Source: Sulfuritalea sp. (GTDB lineage Bacteria; Pseudomonadota; Gammaproteobacteria; Burkholderiales; Rhodocyclaceae). Taken from it: a stretch of 64,000 nucleotides of DNA. The notes below the pieces were generated by a model that saw nothing but the letters and a program-made list of their open reading frames with translations, searched no databases and had not been told where the DNA came from. The DNA is taken from assembly GCA_022842325.1 (NCBI GenBank), contig JALHPU010000005.1:1-64000 (forward strand), written 5' to 3'. This document shows, piece by piece, positions 58,558 through 64,000 of this stretch (position 1 is the first letter of the stretch; every line of letters begins with the position of its first letter). The position numbers and the translations under genes are program-made.

Positions 58558-60482
58558 TCCACCCGCCGCTGGTTCCCGCCGAACCGGCGGCAGCCGGCGA
58601 CGGCACGCCGTATTCGGCGCTCTACGACGACGTCTATCACACCGCGCATGGCGCGCTGGCCCAGGCCCGCCACGTCTTCCTCGCCGGCAACGACCTGCCG
58701 GCACGCTGGAAGGACGTCGAGCGCTTTGTCATACTGGAAACCGGCTTCGGCCTCGGCCTGAATTTTCTCGCCACCTGGCAGGCATGGCGCGAGTCGGGCG
58801 CCGCGGGCCGGCTGCATTTCGTCTCGGTCGAGAAGCACCCCTTCCGCCGCGACGATCTCGCCGGCTTGCTGGCCGCCTATCCAGAATTGAAGTCTCTGGC
58901 CGACCAGCTGCTGCGACAGTGGCCGCCGCTGACACCGGGTTTTCATCGCCTGCACTTCGACGCCGGACGAGTCACGCTGACCCTGTTGCTGGGCGACGCG
59001 CAGGCCTTGCTACCGCAACTCGTGGCCGCCGTCGACGCGGTATTTCTCGACGGCTTTGCCCCGGCCAAGAATCCCGATCTATGGTCGCCCGCACTGCTCG
59101 CGGCCGTAACCCGCCTCTGCCGCGATCAGGCGACGCTGGCCACCTGGAGCGTTGCCGGGGAATTGCGCCAGGCGCTGGAAAGCCTCGGTTGGCGCCTGGA
59201 ACGCCGCCTTGGTTTCGCCACCAAGCGCGAAATGCTGGCCGGCATGCGCATCGGCGCCGTCTCGCCAGCGCCGACTGTTGACCCGGGTTCCATGGCCGAA
59301 GAACGCCGCGCCATCGTCATCGGCGCGGGTCTTGCCGGTACCGCGATCAGCGAGCGCCTGGCGGCGCGCGGCTGGCAAGTCGAACTTTTCGAGCGCCATG
59401 CGCAGCCCGCACAGGAAGCCTCAGGCAACCCCTCCGGCATACTGCTGCCGCACCTGGCGAAGGACGATGCGCTGGCGGCGCGTCTGTCGCGTGCCTGCTA
59501 CCTGTATGCGCTGCGCCGCCTGCATGAACTTGCCGCAGTGCGCTGGTCGCCTTGCGGCGTGCTGCAAGTGGCGCGCGACAGCGCCCACGAGGACTTGCAA
59601 CGGCGCACGGTGGAAGAGCTCGAGCTGCCTGCGGAATTCGCGGATTATCTCGACCACAGCGCCGCCGTTGCCCTTGTCGGCCGGGACGTGGTTCATGGCG
59701 GCTGGTGGTTCCCCGGCGGCGGCTGGGTCAGCCCGGGCAGTTTTTGCAGCACATTGTTGGCCGCCGGTGACGCGCTCATCCATACGCATTTCGCGACGGA
59801 GATCGCCGAGCTGCGGCAGACTGCCGACGGCTGGCAGGCATTGGCTGCCGACGGCTGTCTGCTCGCCGCAGCGCCGCACCTCGTTCTCGCCAACGCCCAT
59901 GCCGCCAACCGACTCCTGGCGCAAACCCTGCCGTTGACGCCGATCCGCGGCCAAATCAGCTATCTGCCCGATCGCTGGCGCAAGGCCTTGTCCGGTCTGC
60001 ATCACGTAGTCTGCCGCACCGGCTACGTCACGCCGCCGCAAGCCGGTATCGTCTGTTTCGGCGCCAGTTTCGACAGCGGTGACAGCGATTTGAGAATTCG
60101 CGCCGCGGACCATGCCGGCAACCTGCAACGCCTGGACGAGCTGCTGCCGGAAGCCACGCAAGGAATCGATCCGGCCCAGCTCGATGGCCGCGTCGGCCTG
60201 CGCAGCGCGGCCCCCGACCGCCTGCCGCTGATCGGCACCCTGCCCGACACGAAGGCAATTGCCGGCCGCGCGCTTACGCTGGAAACGCTACCGCGCCTGA
60301 CGGGCTTGCATGCGCTGCTCGGACTCTCCGCGCGCGGCATGGTCTGGGCGCCGCTGGCCGCCGAACTGCTCGCCAGCCAACTCGACGGCGAACCGCTGCC
60401 GGTCGAGCGCGATCTGGTCCGTGCGGTCGATCCCGCCCGCTTCCATCTGCGCACCCTGCGCCGCGGCAAGACAGGTTTGTAA
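58554..60482 (+). CDS. mnmC: Bifunctional tRNA U34 modification enzyme MnmC
   Basis: The 642-residue protein joins an N-terminal SAM methyltransferase ([31 protein letters not shown]) to a C-terminal FAD oxidoreductase ([34 protein letters not shown]). It finishes mnm5(s2)U at the tRNA wobble base. The linker between domains (about residues 234-241) reads VSPAPTV and is encoded by the dispersed repeat. ATG 58554 overlaps the lysS stop. Confidence 0.95.
   Translation: MIHPPLVPAEPAAAGDGTPYSALYDDVYHTAHGALAQARHVFLAGNDLPARWKDVERFVILETGFGLGLNFLATWQAWRESGAAGRLHFVSVEKHPFRRDDLAGLLAAYPELKSLADQLLRQWPPLTPGFHRLHFDAGRVTLTLLLGDAQALLPQLVAAVDAVFLDGFAPAKNPDLWSPALLAAVTRLCRDQATLATWSVAGELRQALESLGWRLERRLGFATKREMLAGMRIGAVSPAPTVDPGSMAEERRAIVIGAGLAGTAISERLAARGWQVELFERHAQPAQEASGNPSGILLPHLAKDDALAARLSRACYLYALRRLHELAAVRWSPCGVLQVARDSAHEDLQRRTVEELELPAEFADYLDHSAAVALVGRDVVHGGWWFPGGGWVSPGSFCSTLLAAGDALIHTHFATEIAELRQTADGWQALAADGCLLAAAPHLVLANAHAANRLLAQTLPLTPIRGQISYLPDRWRKALSGLHHVVCRTGYVTPPQAGIVCFGASFDSGDSDLRIRAADHAGNLQRLDELLPEATQGIDPAQLDGRVGLRSAAPDRLPLIGTLPDTKAIAGRALTLETLPRLTGLHALLGLSARGMVWAPLAAELLASQLDGEPLPVERDLVRAVDPARFHLRTLRRGKTGL
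59255..59277 (-). repeat. Dispersed REP-like repeat in the MnmC interdomain linker
   Basis: CGCCGTCTCGCCAGCGCCGA then CTG matches the repeat core. GCTGGC and GCCAGC occur on the two sides but far apart (24 bases). It lies exactly between the two catalytic domains. Confidence 0.7.
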
Positions 60483-60568
60483 CAGATGTAACAGTTGATT
60501 GCGCCCGTCCCCGCCCTGCCCGGCGGGACGTTAATGTGCTGACACGCAACGCACACAAGGAGCGCATC

Positions 60569-61327
60569 ATGGAAGCAACACAAGTCAATCCGTCGCAGTC
60601 TGCAATTTCGCGCACCCACCCGCTGCTGCTGGTAGCCGCCGCCTCGGTAAGCCTGTTCAGTCTGGCCGGCGTCGGCGTGCTGGCCGGCTGGTTGCCCGGC
60701 CCCGATGCGAAAGCTGCCGCACCGGCGCAACTGACTTTGGCGCCTGCGGCTGCGCCAATCTCGGTCCAGCAGCACGTCAGCGTTCCAGAGGAAAAGGCCA
60801 AGCCGACTGCGCAATCGAGCGAGCGGGCGCCTGTCCGCGTTCGTCGCACCGCACCGGCACCGGTGAGCATGAGTCCGGCGGTCGCCGTGTCGCCAGCGCC
60901 GACTTATCCCGTTGCGGCCCACGAACCGACCTACCGGGTCGCGACCCCGCCGCCCGCGATATGCAGCGAATGCGGCGTAGTCGAGTCAGTGCGTGAAGTC
61001 GTTCTCGAGCCCAAGGGCAGCGGCGGCGGCGCGGTCGCCGGCGGCCTGCTCGGCGGCATCATCGCCAATCAGATCGGCAAGGGCACCACGCGCGACATCG
61101 CCACGGTGCTCGGCGCCGTGGGCGGCGCCTATGCCGGCAACCATATCGAAAAGTCGGTCAAGGAAAGCAAACGCTACGATGTCCTGGTGCGCTTCGAAGA
61201 CGGCAGCACGCGAACCTTCAGCAGCGAATCAGCACCAGCCTGGCAAAGCGGCGACCGCGTCAGACTTCAGAATGGCTTGCTGACCATGGGCGGCGGCAGG
61301 TCGAACGGCAACCCGGGAACGATCTGA
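60569..61327 (+). CDS. Glycine-zipper 2TM-domain envelope protein
   Basis: The 252-residue protein has an N-terminal membrane anchor (LLLVAAASVSLFSLAGVGVL), a long Ala/Pro linker and a glycine zipper (GGAVAGGLLGGIIANQIGKG, then GAVGGAYAGNHIEK), followed by a small beta domain (YDVLVRFEDGSTRTF). This resembles SlyB/17-kDa antigen proteins that sit in the envelope. The linker contains VSPAPTY from the dispersed repeat. AAGGAGCGCATC precedes ATG 60569. Its last 61 bases overlap the convergent M48-like gene. Confidence 0.88.
   Translation: MEATQVNPSQSAISRTHPLLLVAAASVSLFSLAGVGVLAGWLPGPDAKAAAPAQLTLAPAAAPISVQQHVSVPEEKAKPTAQSSERAPVRVRRTAPAPVSMSPAVAVSPAPTYPVAAHEPTYRVATPPPAICSECGVVESVREVVLEPKGSGGGAVAGGLLGGIIANQIGKGTTRDIATVLGAVGGAYAGNHIEKSVKESKRYDVLVRFEDGSTRTFSSESAPAWQSGDRVRLQNGLLTMGGGRSNGNPGTI
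60875..60906 (-). repeat. Dispersed REP-like repeat in the linker of the glycine-zipper protein
   Basis: CCGGCG (60875-60880) pairs with CGCCAG (60891-60896) with one wobble, followed by CGCCGACTTA. In the gene's frame it encodes VSPAPTY within a Pro/Ala-rich linker. Confidence 0.65.
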
Positions 61328-62187
61328 TCCCGGGCGCCAACCGCATCCACCGGCATGGGACCCTGCATCTGGCTGGCGATGCGCCGCGCCGATTCACGCA
61401 GCTCCTCGGTCCAGGCCGGTTCATCAGGCAACGCAGGGCGCAAGCCTTCCAGCTGGTCACTGACCTCGCGGCCATCCCAACCGGCCGCTGCCAACATTTT
61501 CATGGCGATCGCTTCGGCCTCGCGTACTTGCAACGGACGATCGCTGGCGCGCAGTGCGCGCGAACCCGCGAAGGATGCGGCCGAAGCGACGGCCGTCGTT
61601 GCCACCGCAGAACTCGCGGCGGTCGTTGCCGCGGCGGTGGTCGCGGCGCCGCCGGAAAACAGCGCGCCAATATTCAGCACAGGAAACAGTATCTGCGCCG
61701 CCACCGCCACCAGGATGCTGGTGGTCACGTTCTCATCGTGATGGCCGCCGATAACATGGCTCATTTCCCGCGCCAGGACGAACGCCAGTGCGGCATCGTC
61801 GAGTTCCAGCCGCCTTACGCCGCGATAAATCACCACTGTCCCCGCGGCACTGGATGCCGCGCCAGGATTTGCCTTGTCGGCGACGACGAACTCGAAGCGC
61901 GGGAAGCGCAAATTCAGATCGGGATGCTGGCGAAAAGCAGTGTCGGCGAGACGTCGTCCCAAGGCAAGAATTCGCTGATCGAACGCCCGGTCTGCAACGC
62001 ATTCCGCTTCGCGGCATGACGGTGCATCCGCAGCGGTGACCAACTGCAGGTGCATATCGAACTCGGAATAGACCGCGCTGAAGCCCTGCAGTGGCGCTGG
62101 CGCCACCAACTGCGTACGCCCCCCGGGGGAGGTGGCGCAGGCCGCAAGAAAAAACACCGAAAGCAGGCAGCACAGAAAGCGTGGCAT
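61267..62187 (-). CDS. M48-family lipoprotein lacking the first zinc-ligand His
   Basis: The 306-residue protein has a lipoprotein signal (LLSVFFLAAC, Cys17). The metalloprotease motif is LAREMSHVIGGHHDEN: the first His of HExxH is Arg, while the Glu, the second His and a downstream Glu (REAEAIAMKML) remain. An Ala/Thr-rich hydrophobic hairpin follows. It is probably a catalytically impaired or altered member, perhaps with a chaperone or structural role. Start ATG 62187 gives a proper lipoprotein signal. Its end overlaps the convergent glycine-zipper gene. Confidence 0.85.
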   Translation of the reverse strand: MPRFLCCLLSVFFLAACATSPGGRTQLVAPAPLQGFSAVYSEFDMHLQLVTAADAPSCREAECVADRAFDQRILALGRRLADTAFRQHPDLNLRFPRFEFVVADKANPGAASSAAGTVVIYRGVRRLELDDAALAFVLAREMSHVIGGHHDENVTTSILVAVAAQILFPVLNIGALFSGGAATTAAATTAASSAVATTAVASAASFAGSRALRASDRPLQVREAEAIAMKMLAAAGWDGREVSDQLEGLRPALPDEPAWTEELRESARRIASQMQGPMPVDAVGARDQIVPGLPFDLPPPMVSKPF

Positions 62188-62234
62188 CGAATCTGACCCG
62201 CTCTTGCTCGGAATCGGATAATTCCCGATTTGCT

Positions 62235-63632
62235 TCAGGCCGGCAATACCGCATCCAGACGCGCCAGCACGCGTTCGCGTCCCAGCACCTCCAGCACCGC
62301 GTCGATCGAAGGCGATTGCGGCAATCCCAGCAGCGCCACTCGCAAGGGAATCGCCAATTGCGGCATCTTCAGCCCCGACTCGGCCGCAGTCTCCTTGACG
62401 GCCTTGCCCAGATCGGCCGCATTCCATGCGCAGGCAGAGAGTCTCAGGCGCAAGGCGCCAAGTCCGCCAAGTGCGCCCTCGGTGAAATGCTGCGCGCGCA
62501 TCTCGGATGACGGATTGGGGGGTATAAAAAAGGGATGCATGGCATCGGCCAGTTCATTCAGGTTGCCGACGCGATCACGGTAAAGTAAGGCCACACCAGC
62601 CGCATCCGGGCCACCGGCAACCGCCACGCCCTGCCGGGCCAGGCGGCGTGTCGCCTCGTCGGCCAGCCGCTGCGGATCTGCCAGCTTGAGGTAATGGGCA
62701 TTGAGCCAGTTCAGCTTCTCGGTATTGAACTGCGCGGCGGACGCCGTGATGTGGTCCAAGTCAAACCATTGCACGAACTGCTCCATGGCGAACACCTCTT
62801 CATCGCCATGCGACCAGCCGAGGCGTGCCAGGTAATTCAGCACCGCCTCCGGCAGGTAGCCGTCCTCTTCGTACTGCATCACCGATACCGCGCCATGACG
62901 CTTGGACAGTTTCTGACCGTCGTCGCCGAGGATCATCGACAAATGCGCGTACTGCGGCACCGGGGCGCCCAGCGCCTGCAGCAGATTGATCTGGCGCGGC
63001 GTGTTGTTCACATGGTCGTCGCCGCGAATCACATGCGTGATGTTCATGTCGCGATCATCGACCACGACGCAGAAATTGTAGGTCGGCGTGCCATCGGCGC
63101 GGGCGATGATGAAGTCATCGAGCTCGCTGTTGGCAAATTCGATGCGCCCCTTGACCTGATCCTGCCATGCCACCACGCCTTCGGTCGGGTTGCGGAAGCG
63201 TACTACCGGCGATACACCGGCGGGCGGCGGCGGCAGTACCTTGCCCGCTTCGGGACGCCAGCGCCCATCATAGCGTGGCTTTTCCTTGCGCGCCTCCTGC
63301 TCGGCGCGCAAGGCATCCAGTTCCTCTTTCGAGGTATAGCAGTGATAAGCAGTGCCAGCTGCCAGCATCTCGCCTATCACCTGGCGATAACGATCCATGC
63401 GCTGCATCTGATAGAACGGGCCTTCATCGTGCGCCAGTCCCAGCCACTGCATGCCGTCGATGATGGCCTGCACCGCCTCCGGCGTGGAGCGCGCCACATC
63501 GGTATCCTCGATGCGCAGGATGAATGCGCCGCCATGGCGACGGGCATAGGCCCAGGAAAACAGCGCCGTGCGAGCGCCGCCGATATGCAGGAAACCGGTG
63601 GGACTGGGGGCAAAGCGGGTGCGAACCGTCAT
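62235..63632 (-). CDS. gltX: Glutamyl-tRNA synthetase
   Basis: The 465-residue protein has class I motifs: [20 protein letters not shown] (HIGH as HIGG) and [11 protein letters not shown] (KMSKS as KLSKR), with the Glu-tRNA insertion domain between and an anticodon domain at the end. Length is normal. It is divergent from the downstream tRNA-Val. Confidence 0.97.
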   Translation of the reverse strand: MTVRTRFAPSPTGFLHIGGARTALFSWAYARRHGGAFILRIEDTDVARSTPEAVQAIIDGMQWLGLAHDEGPFYQMQRMDRYRQVIGEMLAAGTAYHCYTSKEELDALRAEQEARKEKPRYDGRWRPEAGKVLPPPPAGVSPVVRFRNPTEGVVAWQDQVKGRIEFANSELDDFIIARADGTPTYNFCVVVDDRDMNITHVIRGDDHVNNTPRQINLLQALGAPVPQYAHLSMILGDDGQKLSKRHGAVSVMQYEEDGYLPEAVLNYLARLGWSHGDEEVFAMEQFVQWFDLDHITASAAQFNTEKLNWLNAHYLKLADPQRLADEATRRLARQGVAVAGGPDAAGVALLYRDRVGNLNELADAMHPFFIPPNPSSEMRAQHFTEGALGGLGALRLRLSACAWNAADLGKAVKETAAESGLKMPQLAIPLRVALLGLPQSPSIDAVLEVLGRERVLARLDAVLPA

Positions 63633-63686
63633 CGAATTTCAACGCTCGGATAAAGGTCTGGATTCTACGCCACGCGGCCAAGCCGA

Positions 63687-63716
63687 TTGACCGTGACCAT
63701 GGCTTTGTGGTTAAAT
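63687..63716 (+). promoter_or_regulatory. tRNA-Val promoter
   Basis: TTGACC (63687-63692) and TTAAAT (63711-63716), 18 bases apart, with the tRNA starting about 16 bases after the -10 box. Confidence 0.5.
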
Positions 63717-63731
63717 TCGCCCCTCTTTCGC

Positions 63732-63806
63732 GGGCGGTTAACTCAGCGGTAGAGTGCCACCTTCACACGGTGGAAGCCACTGGTTCGATCCCAGTACCGC
63801 CCACCA
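63732..63806 (+). tRNA. tRNA-Val (anticodon CAC)
   Basis: The 75-base gene folds into a cloverleaf. Acceptor arms are GGGCGGT and ACCGCCC, and the anticodon stem CCACC/GGTGG carries loop TTCACAC, giving anticodon CAC (reads GTG). The T-arm contains GGTTCGATCC, and the CCA end is encoded (63804-63806). Confidence 0.95.
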
Positions 63807-64000
63807 TTACATTTGCATAAGAGCTAGCCAGTTGTCGATCGGCTTTGCATCGCCGGAAACCCAATTGGGACGGCGATTGGGGCAGGAAGGCCCATCGCAT
63901 TCCTGCAGGAGCGCATTCATTGCAGTCAGGCAAATGAGCGGCAAACACCCCGACCCAGGCTTCCGGCGGAGAATCTACGCCAGCCCAATGGAGTTCGGCC
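63807..64000. other. Sequence after tRNA-Val, no supported gene
   Basis: Short frames on the minus strand can be drawn (one of about 36 codons ending at TAA near 63817) but none has a recognised domain, and the window ends too soon to judge. I see no integrase or repeated tRNA end here. Confidence 0.3.

Noticed and set aside
63763..63948. 61-codon minus-strand frame overlapping tRNA-Val
   Set aside because: Its C-terminal codons read the tRNA in antisense (GGTGIEPVAS, a well-known artefact peptide of tRNA complements).

Overview
The window looks like the chromosome of a GC-rich denitrifying or otherwise facultatively anaerobic betaproteobacterium of the Rhodocyclales/Sterolibacteriaceae kind. 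The evidence is a complete phenylphosphate synthase/carboxylase locus for anaerobic phenol activation (known from Thauera and Aromatoleum relatives), a tungsten-type aldehyde:ferredoxin oxidoreductase locus, and the typical betaproteobacterial order pyrG-kdsA-eno-ftsB. No species is assigned.

Region 1 (1-18.1 kb, mostly minus strand) is a type I secretion island. It holds a giant RTX exoprotein (at least 3410 codons, 3' end outside the window) with an N-terminal class-3-lipase-like domain. A signal-peptide protein is translationally coupled upstream of it. A second, older copy of the same gene pair has its RTX gene broken exactly at the edge of a REP-associated tyrosine transposase (RAYT) unit. 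HlyD and HlyB follow. HlyB and HlyD are separated by a hicAB toxin-antitoxin pair, a GIY-YIG nuclease and a repeat-rich stretch. No TolC gene is present.

Region 2 (18.6-33.3 kb) is the phenol locus. An XylR/DmpR-type activator is divergent from ppsABC-ppcBDAC, and the gap between them carries a good sigma-54 promoter and a DmpR/XylR-like upstream site. Behind ppcC come a third UbiD-like decarboxylase, UbiX, a DUF120 (archaeal CTP-dependent) riboflavin-kinase-like protein, a Nudix hydrolase, a PPOX-fold flavoprotein and a metallophosphatase. Together they read as a decarboxylase set plus a supply line for prenylated FMN.

Region 3 (33.4-43.7 kb) is a redox module: 2-oxoacid:acceptor oxidoreductase (two subunits), a ferritin-like protein, an Alvin-type 2[4Fe-4S] ferredoxin, an AOR, a PaaK-like CoA ligase, a MarR regulator and a second AOR. 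Both AORs carry a C-terminal MoaD/ThiS-like domain ending in Gly-Gly. A shared 21-bp motif overlaps or abuts sigma-70 promoters in front of the first gene and of the second AOR, a likely MarR operator.

Region 4 (43.8-64 kb) is mainly housekeeping: dodecin, a BamE-like lipoprotein, rRNA methyltransferase, thioredoxin, DEAD-box helicase, gamma carbonic anhydrase, ftsB, eno, kdsA, pyrG, prfB with its programmed frameshift, lysS, mnmC, an M48-like protein lacking one zinc ligand, gltX and tRNA-Val(CAC).

Across all regions a short dispersed repeat recurs about ten to twelve times. Its head is AAAAGTCGGCG, followed in many copies by a variable but self-complementary hairpin. It sits in intergenic gaps and also in frame inside linkers of several proteins. 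It looks like a REP family, possibly linked to the RAYT at 11.1-11.9 kb.
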